DNA of 64,000 nt, from positions 42,504 through 106,503 of the forward strand of contig NZ_BMRE01000029.1 of the NCBI RefSeq assembly GCF_014648475.1, given 5' to 3'. Positions 32,263 to 41,671 of the stretch are shown one piece after another. The stretch comes from Lentzea flava. Its GTDB lineage: Bacteria; Actinomycetota; Actinomycetes; Mycobacteriales; Pseudonocardiaceae. The position numbers were made by a program, and so were the translations under genes. Under the pieces are notes generated by a model. That model was not told where the DNA came from. It made no database searches and saw only the letters and a list, made by a program, of their open reading frames with translations. Positions within the stretch are counted from its first letter, which is position 1. Each line of letters opens with the position of its first letter.

Positions 32263-33002
32263 CAGGCCACCCACCGGCGGCGGACGCGTTCCAGGCCGTT
32301 GTTGAGCAGGACACCGATCGTGCCCGCGACCACGGTGCCGACCAGCACCTGGTCCATCCGGCCCGGTCCGCTGCGAGCCTCCATGATGAAGTAGCCGATG
32401 CCGATCTGGCTGCCGGCCATGAGCTCGACGCTCACCATCACGATCAACGCCGTCGTCGCCGCGAGCCGGATTCCGGTGAGGACGAACGGCAACGCGCTGG
32501 GCAGCGCCACGAGGAACAGGACGCCCATCCGGCCGGTGCCGAAAACCCTTGCCGTGTCGACGAGCAGCGGGTCCAGTTCGTCGAGGGCGTAAATGGTGTT
32601 GAAGAGGATCGGCCACAGTGCCGCGTAGACCGCCAGCGTGATCTTCGTTTCCGGACCGAAGCCCAGCATCACCAGCGCGAGCGGAATCAGTGCCACAGAA
32701 GGGATCGGGCGCAGGAACTCGATGACCGCGCGCGTCGCGTGACGAACGGCGGGGACGCTGCCGAGGACCAGTCCACTCGGCACGGCGATGGCGACGGCGA
32801 TCACGATCGCGATCAGAAGTGCCAGGACCGTTGCCACGACATGACTGATGAAGCTCGGCGAGGTCAGTTGCGTGACCAGCTCACCGACCACGACGGACGG
32901 TGGCGGAAGCGCGTGTGCGGGTATGAAGGGAGATCGTCCTACGAGCTCCCAGAGCACGAGGAACCCGGCGATGCCGAGAAGTCCCCTTGTGAACGCACGC
33001 AC
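32259..33002 (-). CDS. ABC transporter permease (SsuC/TauC type), first of pair
   Basis: A 247-residue permease with six helices and the EAA-type segment VFGTGRMGVLFLVALPSALPFVLTGIRLAATTAL. It is clearly paralogous to the next gene, so the importer probably has a heterodimeric membrane channel, less usual than the SsuC homodimer. The GTG at 33000-33002 is the start. It is the first gene of the four-gene unit, and its promoter lies in 33003-33083, immediately after the stop of the nSTAND gene. Confidence 0.9.
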   Translation of the reverse strand: MRAFTRGLLGIAGFLVLWELVGRSPFIPAHALPPPSVVVGELVTQLTSPSFISHVVATVLALLIAIVIAVAIAVPSGLVLGSVPAVRHATRAVIEFLRPIPSVALIPLALVMLGFGPETKITLAVYAALWPILFNTIYALDELDPLLVDTARVFGTGRMGVLFLVALPSALPFVLTGIRLAATTALIVMVSVELMAGSQIGIGYFIMEARSGPGRMDQVLVGTVVAGTIGVLLNNGLERVRRRWVAW

Positions 33003-33083
33003 TCGGTCACCCTAGAGAGTGGATCTCCCGTTCACAATGCGTGCTTGCCCAACTCCAGGTTGTTTCCCACACATCGCCGCGCT

Positions 33084-35810
33084 TCAGCAGACCCTGACGC
33101 GCTCCACTTCGCCGAAGCTCTTCACCCATTCGGAGTCCGAGAGCCGCGCGCCGTCTTTTTCACACATCTTCTTGATGATCCGGCCGCTGTCGAGGAGGTA
33201 CGGCAGCAGTTCGGGGTTGTCGCCGCCCGCGCGGACGAGGAAGTCGCCGTACTGCGGCCGGTACACCGGTTGCGTGTCGTGACCGTGCCCCGTCACGTAC
33301 ACGAGCCGGTCCGCAGGACGCCCTGACGTGTAGAGCTGTTGCACCTCGAAGACGTTGTCACGCACGACGGCCACGCGGCCGTCGTCGGAGAACGTCACGC
33401 GGGCGCCCGCGCGCATCACGCTGTCGATCGTCGCGCGCAGCACGGGCGACTCGCTGGGCACCCGCTGCCACACCTGGACGATGCCCTCCGGCGAGTGCTC
33501 CACGGCGAGCCAGCGGCCGTCGCTGCTGTAGGTGAGGCCGCGGACGTAGACGGGCTGGACCAACGGTGGCGACGCGGCCTCGAAGGTGCCGCCGACGTGC
33601 CAGAACTCGATGGTCGTCGTGCCCTTCGCGGCGTCCCACACCGCGGTGGCGAGCTCGCGGCCGTCGTAGTTCAGCGCCACGCTGCCCGCGGCGCGCACCG
33701 GCATCGGCAGCCGGCGGGGCTGCTTCGGGTCGCTCACGTCGAGCAGCACGCCCGGCTCGTTGTCGTCCGGCGTCGGGAGGCCCTGCTCGACGTCACCGAT
33801 CCTGCCGACGATCCGCGAGCCGTCCGCGCTGATGTCCAGCGTGCGGAACCGGTCCTGCAACGGGCCGAGGTAGGTGATGTCGTTGGCGCTGTTGACGTTC
33901 CACAGGTGCTGACGGCCGGTGCCGTCCTGCGTGACCGCACGGTGTTCGGCGAGCTTCACGACCCGGTGACGGTCGAAGAACCGCTTGCCGGACACCGCGC
34001 CGTCCTCGTCGAGGCTCCACATGCGGTCCGTGCCGTCCTCGTCGGTCACCGCGGCCAGCTCACCGCGCGGCGCGACCTGCACGGCGGCGTTGTCGGCCGG
34101 CGTGCCGGTGAACGGGATCCTGCGCGTCACCGCGTTCGCCAGCCGCAGCATCCGCTCGGCCTCCGGCGACGGGTTGACCTTGTAGCCGACCAGCGCGTAC
34201 TTGTCCGCGTACGGCCGGCGCTGCTCCATCAGCGCGGCGGACTCGGAGATCGCCTTGCTGCCCAGCTCCCTGTCGTGCAGCTCGGTGATCTTGCGCTCGC
34301 TGGCCAGCGCGTAGATGACGGAACCGGGCACGAGCGCGGCGAGCACCGCCATCACCGCGATCAACGCGGTCGAGCGCCGGGTCTCGCGTTTGGCGCTCAT
34401 GTCGACGAACCGGCGTTCCTGCGCCGTCAGGAACTCGCCGAGCTCCTTGGCCTTGCGCAGCCGCGCGCCCCGGTAGAGGGCCAGCGGGTCGCGGTCGCTC
34501 GCCTCCCACAGCTCGATCGCCGTGACGAGCTGCTGGTGCGTGCGGAGCTTCTCGCGTTCGGAGTCGATCCACCCGGTGAGCCTCGGCCAGCGCAGCACCG
34601 CGTCGTGGGCGAGCTCGACGCCGTCCTCGGTCAGCGTCACGAGCCTCGCTTCGGCGAGCAGGCCGAGCAGGTGCGGGTCGATGTCGAGCGTGCGGGTCCT
34701 GCGCTGCACCATTCCGTTGCGCTGCAGGGAGACGAGCCTCAGGAAGACGCTCTTCACCGCCGCCTGCTCGGCGCCGGTGAGGCCGTCGAAGAACGTGTTC
34801 GCCGCCCGTGCGACGACGTGCTCGATGCCACCGGCCTCCTCGAACCCGGACTGCGACAGCGTCATGCCGCGCTTGCGCCGCCAGGTCTCCACCAGTGCCT
34901 GCTGCACCAGGGGCAGCGCGTGCTGGTTGGCGGCGTCCGCGACCAGTCTGGCGATCACCGCGGTCTCGACGGTGGCGCCGATCTTGGCGGCGGGCTCGGT
35001 GATCGCGCGGCGCAGCTGGTCCGCGCTCATCGGCTCGATGACGATCTCGGTGCCGCTCAGGCCGAGCGCGCGGCACCGGTCGCGGTGGTCGGCGCGGACC
35101 GCGACGACGACGTGGGGGCAGCGGGTGAGGGCGGTGACGAAGTCGTGCTGGTCGAGCGCTTTCTCGACGTCGTCGACGAGGAGGATGAGGCCGGGGCGGT
35201 GCTGGCGGATCCGGAGCCGGAGGTGGTCGGGGTCCTGCCTGAACTCGGAGGCCAGCTGCTGCGGCGTCGTGTTCTCGAAGACCTCGGAGAGGGCGTGGGC
35301 GAGATCGTCGAGCGCGTTGTCCTTCGGCGTGATCACGACGGCGTCGTCCAGGGCGGGCTTCAGGCCGGCGTGGAGGAGGGAGGTCCGGCCGGACCCGGAG
35401 GGGCCGACGAGAACGGTGAGCGGTCGCGCCCTGACCGACTCGACGACCTGTTCGACGAGGCACTCGCGGCCGAAGAACCTCTTCGCGTCGTTCTCCCCGA
35501 ACGGTTCACCGCCCGGGTACGGTGCGTCAGACTGTGGTGGCAGTGCGTGTTCGGCGGCGAGCTCACGCCAGCGCTTGGCCCACGGCGCGGGATCGCCCTC
35601 ACACGCCCGGACGAACGCGAGCGTCAGCGCCAGGGACGGCAGTTTCCTGCCGCCCGCCGCGTCGGACAACGCGGTGGGCGAGTAGTTCGCTCGCCTGGCC
35701 AGCTCGCGATAGCTCGGTTTGCCTGCCTGGTCACGCAGTCTGCGCAGGTCACCGGCGAACCGCAGCAACGCGGTGTCCTCAGGACCCAGCGGTCGTTCCC
35801 CTCGTGGCAT
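33084..35810 (-). CDS. HTH-nSTAND NTPase-TM-WD40 protein, Walker A degenerate
   Basis: A 908-residue paralogue of the two following genes. Residues about 15-75 are an XRE-like helix-turn-helix (SYRELARRANYSPTALSDAAGG). The nSTAND NTPase is introduced by FFGREC (112-117) and its Walker A reads GPSGSGRTS, with R142 in place of the essential lysine. Walker B (LILLVDDVEKA) also lacks the usual DQFEE. A winged-helix stretch, one membrane helix near residues 475-500 and a divergent WD40 propeller to the C-terminus (ending VERVRVC) follow. The loss of the lysine suggests weak or no NTP hydrolysis. It may be a regulatory pseudo-NTPase of its neighbours. STAND-WD40 proteins are predicted signalling or conflict switches. 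Confidence 0.88.
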   Translation of the reverse strand: MPRGERPLGPEDTALLRFAGDLRRLRDQAGKPSYRELARRANYSPTALSDAAGGRKLPSLALTLAFVRACEGDPAPWAKRWRELAAEHALPPQSDAPYPGGEPFGENDAKRFFGRECLVEQVVESVRARPLTVLVGPSGSGRTSLLHAGLKPALDDAVVITPKDNALDDLAHALSEVFENTTPQQLASEFRQDPDHLRLRIRQHRPGLILLVDDVEKALDQHDFVTALTRCPHVVVAVRADHRDRCRALGLSGTEIVIEPMSADQLRRAITEPAAKIGATVETAVIARLVADAANQHALPLVQQALVETWRRKRGMTLSQSGFEEAGGIEHVVARAANTFFDGLTGAEQAAVKSVFLRLVSLQRNGMVQRRTRTLDIDPHLLGLLAEARLVTLTEDGVELAHDAVLRWPRLTGWIDSEREKLRTHQQLVTAIELWEASDRDPLALYRGARLRKAKELGEFLTAQERRFVDMSAKRETRRSTALIAVMAVLAALVPGSVIYALASERKITELHDRELGSKAISESAALMEQRRPYADKYALVGYKVNPSPEAERMLRLANAVTRRIPFTGTPADNAAVQVAPRGELAAVTDEDGTDRMWSLDEDGAVSGKRFFDRHRVVKLAEHRAVTQDGTGRQHLWNVNSANDITYLGPLQDRFRTLDISADGSRIVGRIGDVEQGLPTPDDNEPGVLLDVSDPKQPRRLPMPVRAAGSVALNYDGRELATAVWDAAKGTTTIEFWHVGGTFEAASPPLVQPVYVRGLTYSSDGRWLAVEHSPEGIVQVWQRVPSESPVLRATIDSVMRAGARVTFSDDGRVAVVRDNVFEVQQLYTSGRPADRLVYVTGHGHDTQPVYRPQYGDFLVRAGGDNPELLPYLLDSGRIIKKMCEKDGARLSDSEWVKSFGEVERVRVC

Positions 35811-35888
35811 GCCGCCTCCCGGCCGGATTGTCCACCAGAGGTTCGCCCGGCGTCTAACGGCCCGCTAACCATCCGCAGGACCTGCTGG

Positions 35889-38606
35889 TCAGTTCCGGCA
35901 GGGCGGGGTGAAGGCGAGGTCGCCGAAGTAACGCTCCCACTCCTCCCGGTTCATCCGCGGGTAGGCCTGCTCGCAGATCCGGACCGCCGGATCCCGCGGA
36001 TCGACGTTCCACAACCGCACCGCCCGATCCGCACCGCCGGTCACCACCTCGTCGCCCTTCGGCGTCAGCCCCACCGCCGCCACGGGCCCGGCGTGCCCGC
36101 GCAGCAGCGCCTGCTCGACGGGTTCGGGGCCGTCCCCGAGCCGCCACAGCCGCACGAGACCGTCGTCGGTGGCGACCGCGGCGCTGCCGGTGCCGAGCCA
36201 CGCCGAGGTGACCTCGCCGCCACCGGACGGGATCTCCGCGCGCAGCACCGGGTCGCGCGGGTCCGTGACGTCCCAGAGGTGGACGGCGGTGGTGGCGGTC
36301 GTCATGAGGAGGTTGCGGCCGCCGAACTGGGCGTTGCCCGCGAACTCCTTGGTCAGGGAGAGGAGTTTGGCGTCGTGCGGGTCGGTGATGTCGACGAGGT
36401 GGACGGCACGGCCGGTGGTGACGGCGGCGAGGACGGTGCCGTCGGAGCGGAAAGCCACGCCCGCCAACGGTCCCAGGCCGAGCTCCGCGGTGGTGAGGAG
36501 CCTCGGGCGTTCGCGGCGCAGGTCGGTCCAGAAGCTCAGGACGCCGTCGTTGCCGGTGGTGACGAGGGTGGTGCCCTGCCAGGCGACGGCCGCGGCACGG
36601 GTGGGCAGGACCGCCAGTTCGCGGGGTTTGCCGAGGGAGACGTCGACGACGTGGACGGCGCCGTCCTCACCGGCGGAGGCGATCAGGCCGCCGGTCGAGT
36701 CCATCGCGAGCGATGTGACGGCGCCGGAATGCCTTGCGGCCACGTGGAAAGCGCGCGGGGACGGCAGGTCGTCGAGGTCCGTCAGCACCACCGTGCCGTC
36801 GCGGTGACCGGTGGCGACCTGTTGCTGCGTCGAGCCCACGACCAGTGCGGTCACCTCGGACTCGGCGTCGCGGAGCACCTGGAACGGGACGTCCTCCTGA
36901 CGCAAACCGTTGCGCGCCTGGGACAACGGCACGAGCTGGTAGGCGGCGAGCGCGACCTGCTGGGCCAGGCCGGGGTTGGTGGACCGCAGCGCCGCCGCCT
37001 CGCCGACCGCCTTCAGCACCACCGCCGTCGCGCGTTGCTCGTCGGCGGTTCTGCTGGCCTGCAAGGCGAACACGGTCGAGCTGGCGGCGATGACGATCAG
37101 GGCGGCCAGCGCGGCGAGCAGCTGGCGCTGGCGGCGGGTGCGTCTTCGCGCGCTCACCGAGACCTCCTCCTCGGCGGCGAGGCTCGCGGCGAGGAACGCG
37201 CGTTCCCTGGAGTTCAGCGACAGTCCGGCGGGAACGGTGGTGAGCCGGCGGCCGCGGAACAACGCGCCGGGGTCGCGGTCGAGGGACTCCCAGGTCTGCG
37301 TGGCGTGCGTGAGTTCGCGCTGTGCCTTGATGTTCTCGCGCTCCTGCTCGATCCACTCGCCGAACGCGGGCCAGCTGCGGATCAACGCCTCGTGCGCCAG
37401 TTCGACGCCGTCGCGGTCGATCACGACGAGCCTGGCCGCGGCCAGCGCGAGCAGCACGTCCTCATCGGCCTCGAGCTCGTCGGAGTGCGCACGGCGTTTC
37501 GTGTCCTCTTCGGTCACGAGCCGCAGGAGGATCCGTTTCGCCTGCGCCTGCTGCCGGGACGTGAAGCCGTCGAAGACCTCCTGCGCGGTGCGGGCGACGG
37601 CGTGTTCGAGACCGCCGACCTGCTCGTAGCCCGCGAGCGTCAACGTCATGCCGCGCCGGTGCTGCCAGGTCTCCGCCAGCGCGTGGGACAGCAGCGGCAG
37701 CACGGCGGCCTGGCCCACCGCGTCGGCCATCAGCCGCGCCAGCAACGCCGTCTCGACCTTGGCACCGGCGACGGCGGCCGGTTCGGTGATGGCGAGGCGC
37801 AGCTCGTCCGGCGTCATCGCGCCGACCATGACCTGACCGCCGCTGAGCGCCTCGACCAGCTCGGGGTACTGCGCGCAGTGGCCGTAGTAATCGGCGCGCA
37901 CGCCGATGACGACCTTCGTGCAGTTCGTCAGTGCCGAGATGAGCCACGTGCGCAGTTCTTCGCTGCGGCACAACGTGAACAGCTCCTCGAACTGGTCCAC
38001 GACCACGAGGTGCTCGTGCCTGCGGCGCAGTGCCGCCGGATCACGCAGCTCGTCGGCGAGCTCGACCGCGTCCGCGCCGGTGAGCCGGGCGAGCGCGAGC
38101 GCGCACTCCTCCACGGGATCCGCGCCGGGCGTGAACAACAGGACGGGCCCACGCGTGCGGGCGATGAGACCGGCCCGCAGCAACGACGACTTCCCCACCC
38201 CGGACGGCCCGAACACACCGGTGAAGCGGTGCTTCGTGGCCAGCAGCTCCGCCGTCAACCGCTCGCGCCCGAAGAACTTCGGCGCGTCGTCGGGCTGGAA
38301 CATGGCCAGCCCGACGTACGGACTGTCGCTGCCCCCGTGCGGTTCGGTCTCCGCGACCGCACGCCACCGCCGCTCCCACTCCTCCGGGTCGGCGTCGCAG
38401 GCCTTGGCGTACGCCTTCGTCACCGCGAGCGACGGCAGCTTCCGCCCGCCCGCCGCCTCCGACAGCGCCGCGGCCGAGTAGTGCGCCCGCCGGCTCAGCT
38501 CCCGGTAGGTGGGGCTGCCCGCCCGCTCCCGCAGCCGGCGCAGATCCGCCGCGAACTGCAGGAGACCGCTCTCGCCCTCGTCGAGAGGGCGTTCCCGTCT
38601 CGGCAT
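35889..38606 (-). CDS. HTH-nSTAND NTPase-TM-WD40 protein, intact
   Basis: A 905-residue protein. The HTH is at residues about 15-75 (TYRELSRRAHYSAAALSEAAGG), FFGRER at 111-116, Walker A GPSGVGKSS with K139, Walker B LVVVDQFEELFTLC near 195, then the helical and winged-helix regions of STAND enzymes. A membrane helix (LLAALAALIVIAASSTVFAL) is near residue 490. A WD40 propeller of about seven blades follows, with clear blades such as VTSLAMDSTGGLIASAGEDGAVHVVD and VAAVGLTPKGDEVVTGGADRAVRLWN. The start is set to MPRRERPL by alignment with the two paralogues; an ATG 12 codons earlier is possible. The HTH faces the cytoplasm and the propeller would be outside. Confidence 0.9.
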   Translation of the reverse strand: MPRRERPLDEGESGLLQFAADLRRLRERAGSPTYRELSRRAHYSAAALSEAAGGRKLPSLAVTKAYAKACDADPEEWERRWRAVAETEPHGGSDSPYVGLAMFQPDDAPKFFGRERLTAELLATKHRFTGVFGPSGVGKSSLLRAGLIARTRGPVLLFTPGADPVEECALALARLTGADAVELADELRDPAALRRRHEHLVVVDQFEELFTLCRSEELRTWLISALTNCTKVVIGVRADYYGHCAQYPELVEALSGGQVMVGAMTPDELRLAITEPAAVAGAKVETALLARLMADAVGQAAVLPLLSHALAETWQHRRGMTLTLAGYEQVGGLEHAVARTAQEVFDGFTSRQQAQAKRILLRLVTEEDTKRRAHSDELEADEDVLLALAAARLVVIDRDGVELAHEALIRSWPAFGEWIEQERENIKAQRELTHATQTWESLDRDPGALFRGRRLTTVPAGLSLNSRERAFLAASLAAEEEVSVSARRRTRRQRQLLAALAALIVIAASSTVFALQASRTADEQRATAVVLKAVGEAAALRSTNPGLAQQVALAAYQLVPLSQARNGLRQEDVPFQVLRDAESEVTALVVGSTQQQVATGHRDGTVVLTDLDDLPSPRAFHVAARHSGAVTSLAMDSTGGLIASAGEDGAVHVVDVSLGKPRELAVLPTRAAAVAWQGTTLVTTGNDGVLSFWTDLRRERPRLLTTAELGLGPLAGVAFRSDGTVLAAVTTGRAVHLVDITDPHDAKLLSLTKEFAGNAQFGGRNLLMTTATTAVHLWDVTDPRDPVLRAEIPSGGGEVTSAWLGTGSAAVATDDGLVRLWRLGDGPEPVEQALLRGHAGPVAAVGLTPKGDEVVTGGADRAVRLWNVDPRDPAVRICEQAYPRMNREEWERYFGDLAFTPPCRN

Positions 38607-38728
38607 CCCGTCATTGTTCAGAGAACTTTGTTCAGCGGCCAACGCCTGACCGTGAACAACCCGTTCGCCCTAACGTCGACAGACGCGAGAAACCCCGGTG
38701 CTCGCGCCCCGAACCGGCGCCGGAGTGG

Positions 38729-38761
38729 CTGTGGGTGGCCTCCCCCAGGTGCCACCCACAG
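38729..38761 (-). terminator. hairpin after the third nSTAND gene
   Basis: Perfect 11-bp arms (CTGTGGGTGGC at 38729-38739 and GCCACCCACAG at 38751-38761) directly follow the stop codon of the upstream paralogue. It should separate that transcript from the next one, so the three paralogues are probably not a single operon. Confidence 0.75.
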
Positions 38762-38762
38762 T

Positions 38763-41498
38763 TCAGCAGACCGGCACCCGCTCAACCTCGGGCAAGTACC
38801 TCGCCCAGTCCTGGTCGGGCAGCTCCGCACCGCCGAGACACAGATTCCGGACCACCTCGTTGACGTCCGTGCGCAGCAGCCAGATGTTCCCCTCCGTCAG
38901 CGCGACGAACCCGTACGGCGGCGACCAGTGGTCGACCGCGGTGATGTTGTCCGGGAAGTTCTCGAACCCCGCGATCCGCACGGGCCTGCCCCGCTGCGCC
39001 AGGTCCCAGACGTGCACCGCGCGGTCCGTGCCCAGCAGCACCTGGCGGCCGTCGGGCGAGAACTCGATCATGGGCTCGGCGTTGGGCTGAGTGGGGATGT
39101 CGGCCTGCACCACCGGATTCGCGGGATCGGTGACGTCCCAGACCTGGACCTGCCCCAGCGACAAGCTGGCCACGAGGACGAACCTGCCGTCCGCGCTGAA
39201 CCGGCGCGGTTCGAAGGTCCCCGGCGCCGTGGACTCGTACACCCGGTGCGCCGCATCGCCGTCGATCCGCCAGATTTCGGTGGATCCGCCGTTGATCCGC
39301 GACACGACCACGATGCGGCCGTCCGGCGACATGCGCAGCGACAACGGTGGCTTGTCGCCGGGGACGGCGATCTCCCGCAGCTCGCTGGTGCCGACGTACC
39401 GCCAGATCTTGGCCCCGTAGCCGTCGATGGGCCTGTCGGTCGTGACCACGCCCGCGATGGTGTCCACCGTGCTGTTCGCCGACAGGCCGTTTCCGAAGTA
39501 CGAGCTGGCCGGAACGCGGGCGAGTGTGCGCGGACTGGACGGGTTGGTGATGTCCTGCAGCTCGGCACCCCGCTCCGTGGCGACGATCGCGCGCCGGTCA
39601 TCGTCACTGACGACGAGCGGCCGTCCGACGATGGTGCCGTGTGACGAGTCGATGCCGTGTGAACGGAGGTTGTGAAGCGACGTGACGAAGCTCAGCTCCT
39701 GAAAGGTGCCGAAGAGGCTGCCGCCGTCGAGCTTGGTGAAGCGGCTTCCCGCCCACGTCGAGTTCAGCCGCTCGCGCCGTGTCGTCGCGTCGACGGTGAG
39801 CAGCGCGTCACGGGTCGCTTCGGTCGGCGCGACCTTGTACGCCGCGAGCGCGAGCCGGATCGCCTCCCCCGAATCGGTCGGCAGCAACGCCATCCGCCGT
39901 GCCACGTCGGCGGCACTTCCCGCCACTGCGACATCCCGTTGCCGGGACGCCTCGCTGGACCGGTCGATCGCGAACACGACAGTGCCCGCGAGCAGCAGAA
40001 CCAGCACGGACAGCACAGCCACGACCACGCGGGTGCGGCGGGCGCGGCGGCGGCCGTCGGCCTGGCTCGCGGTGAGGAAGGCGCGTTCGGGTTCGGTGAG
40101 CGAGCCGGGGTCCAGCTCGCTCGCCTGGGCCAGCCGCACGCCCTTGTAGAGGAGGTCGCGGTCGCCGTCCCACTCCGCGGCGGCCTCGGTGAGCTGGTGG
40201 TGCACGCGCAGCGCGTTGCGGTCCTCGGCGATCCAGTCGCGCAGCCGCGGCCAGGACCGGATCAACGCCTCGTGGGTGAGCTCGGCGTGCTGTTCGGTGA
40301 GCGTGACGAGCCGGGCGGCGGCGAGGTGTTCGAGCACCTCGGCGTCGAGATCCTCACGGGCGGCGCGGCGTTTCGTGTCCTCGGTGCCCTCGCCGAGCGC
40401 GATGAGGCGCAGGAAGATGCGGCGAGCGGTGTGCTGTTGATCTTCCGTGAGCTCGGAGTAGACGGCCTCCGCCGTGCGGGCGATGGCGTGTTCGACGCCG
40501 CCCGCCTCCTCGTACCCGGCGAGCGTCAGCGTCATGCCGCGGCGGCGGTGCCAGGTCTCGACCAACGCGTGCTGCACCAGCGGAAGCGCGGCCGCCTGGC
40601 CCGCCACGTCGGCAACGAGGCGGGTGACGAGCGCGGACTCGACGGTGGCGCCGACGCGCTGGGCGGGTTCGATGATGGCGCGGCGGAGTTCGTCGGTGGT
40701 CATCGGTCCGACGAGGAGCTGGCTGCCCTCGAGCGCCTCGACGAGCTCCGGATGCCGGCCGATGTGACCGTAGAAGTCCGCGCGCACACCGATGACCACG
40801 TGCGGTGCGCCGACCAGGGCCCGCACGAACCAGTCGCGTTGCTCCGCGCCGCAGAGCGTGAAGATCTCCTCGAACTGGTCGACGACCAGCACCAGGTCGT
40901 GTTGCTGGGCGAGCAGCCCGAGCGCGGCCGGGTCCGCGAGCTCCGCGCGCAGGGCCACGGCGGACTGACCGGTCGCCTGGGCGATGCGAACCGCGCACTC
41001 GTCGAGCGGGTGCACGCCGGGCGTGAAGATCAGTGCGCGGTCGAGTTTCGGCAGCAGTCCCGCGCGCAGCAGCGACGACTTGCCGGAGCCGCTCGCGCCG
41101 AAGACACCGACGAGCCGGCGTTTCCCGACCAGGTCGACGAGCTTCGCCGTGAGCTTCTCCCGGCCGAAGAACCGGTCGGCGTCCTCCTTCTGGAACGCCT
41201 TGAGGCCCACGTACGGCGCCTCACCCGTGGGATCGGGCGGAGCGGCGATCGACCGCCACCGCTGTTCCCACTCCTGCTCGTCGCCGTCGCAGGCCTTGAC
41301 GTAGGCCAGGGTGACGGCGAGCGACGGCAGCTTCTTGCCACCCGCGGCATCGGACAGCGTGGCCGCCGAGTAATGCGCGCGTGAGGCCAAGGCCCGGTAC
41401 GACGGTTTGCCCGCCTTGTCGCGCAACTTGCGCAGATCGGCCGCGAACCGGCCGAGTTCCGTGTCTTCGCTGTCCAGCGGACGTTCGGTGCGTGGCAT
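38763..41498 (-). CDS. HTH-nSTAND NTPase-TM-WD40 protein, intact
   Basis: A 911-residue protein, the first of three tandem copies in transcription order. The HTH spans residues about 15-75 (SYRALASRAHYSAATLSDAAGG), FFGREK 110-115, Walker A GASGSGKSS with K140, and Walker B LVVDQFEEIFTLC near 200. STAND helical regions, a membrane helix near residue 490 (VVVAVLSVLVLLLAGTVVFAI) and a WD40 propeller follow, with blades such as MIEFSPDGRQVLLGTDRAVHVWD. It ends VERVPVC, like the first copy. MPRTERPL is the start because GGGGGAGA precedes it; the longer frame enters the neighbouring promoter. The ligand sensed by the propeller is unknown. Confidence 0.9.
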   Translation of the reverse strand: MPRTERPLDSEDTELGRFAADLRKLRDKAGKPSYRALASRAHYSAATLSDAAGGKKLPSLAVTLAYVKACDGDEQEWEQRWRSIAAPPDPTGEAPYVGLKAFQKEDADRFFGREKLTAKLVDLVGKRRLVGVFGASGSGKSSLLRAGLLPKLDRALIFTPGVHPLDECAVRIAQATGQSAVALRAELADPAALGLLAQQHDLVLVVDQFEEIFTLCGAEQRDWFVRALVGAPHVVIGVRADFYGHIGRHPELVEALEGSQLLVGPMTTDELRRAIIEPAQRVGATVESALVTRLVADVAGQAAALPLVQHALVETWHRRRGMTLTLAGYEEAGGVEHAIARTAEAVYSELTEDQQHTARRIFLRLIALGEGTEDTKRRAAREDLDAEVLEHLAAARLVTLTEQHAELTHEALIRSWPRLRDWIAEDRNALRVHHQLTEAAAEWDGDRDLLYKGVRLAQASELDPGSLTEPERAFLTASQADGRRRARRTRVVVAVLSVLVLLLAGTVVFAIDRSSEASRQRDVAVAGSAADVARRMALLPTDSGEAIRLALAAYKVAPTEATRDALLTVDATTRRERLNSTWAGSRFTKLDGGSLFGTFQELSFVTSLHNLRSHGIDSSHGTIVGRPLVVSDDDRRAIVATERGAELQDITNPSSPRTLARVPASSYFGNGLSANSTVDTIAGVVTTDRPIDGYGAKIWRYVGTSELREIAVPGDKPPLSLRMSPDGRIVVVSRINGGSTEIWRIDGDAAHRVYESTAPGTFEPRRFSADGRFVLVASLSLGQVQVWDVTDPANPVVQADIPTQPNAEPMIEFSPDGRQVLLGTDRAVHVWDLAQRGRPVRIAGFENFPDNITAVDHWSPPYGFVALTEGNIWLLRTDVNEVVRNLCLGGAELPDQDWARYLPEVERVPVC

Positions 41499-41619
41499 GT
41501 CGGTCTCCCCCTGTGACCGATTGTCCACTCCCTGTTGTTCAAAGCGCATGGCCGACCCCTTACAACGTCTTCGCCGTAGCGTTTGCGTTGCAGGTGGTGA
41601 TCGGGGGATCGCCAGAAGA

Positions 41620-41650
41620 TGCCCCTCCGGACTCGGGGGCCGGAGGGGCA
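41620..41650 (-). terminator. terminator of the parA-scpAB-rluB unit
   Basis: Perfect 11-bp arms (TGCCCCTCCGG at 41620-41630 and CCGGAGGGGCA at 41640-41650) around a 9-base loop, 22 bases downstream of the rluB stop. The remainder of 41499-41671 should hold the promoter of the nSTAND gene. Confidence 0.8.
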
Positions 41651-41671
41651 CGGGGGATGTTCAGAGTGTGG

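Noticed and set aside
33339..39644. A 2101-residue open frame on the plus strand across the nSTAND genes
   Set aside because: It is the antisense shadow of genes with clear domains. Its translation is Arg/Gly/Val-rich low complexity with no motifs, as expected for high-GC antisense frames.
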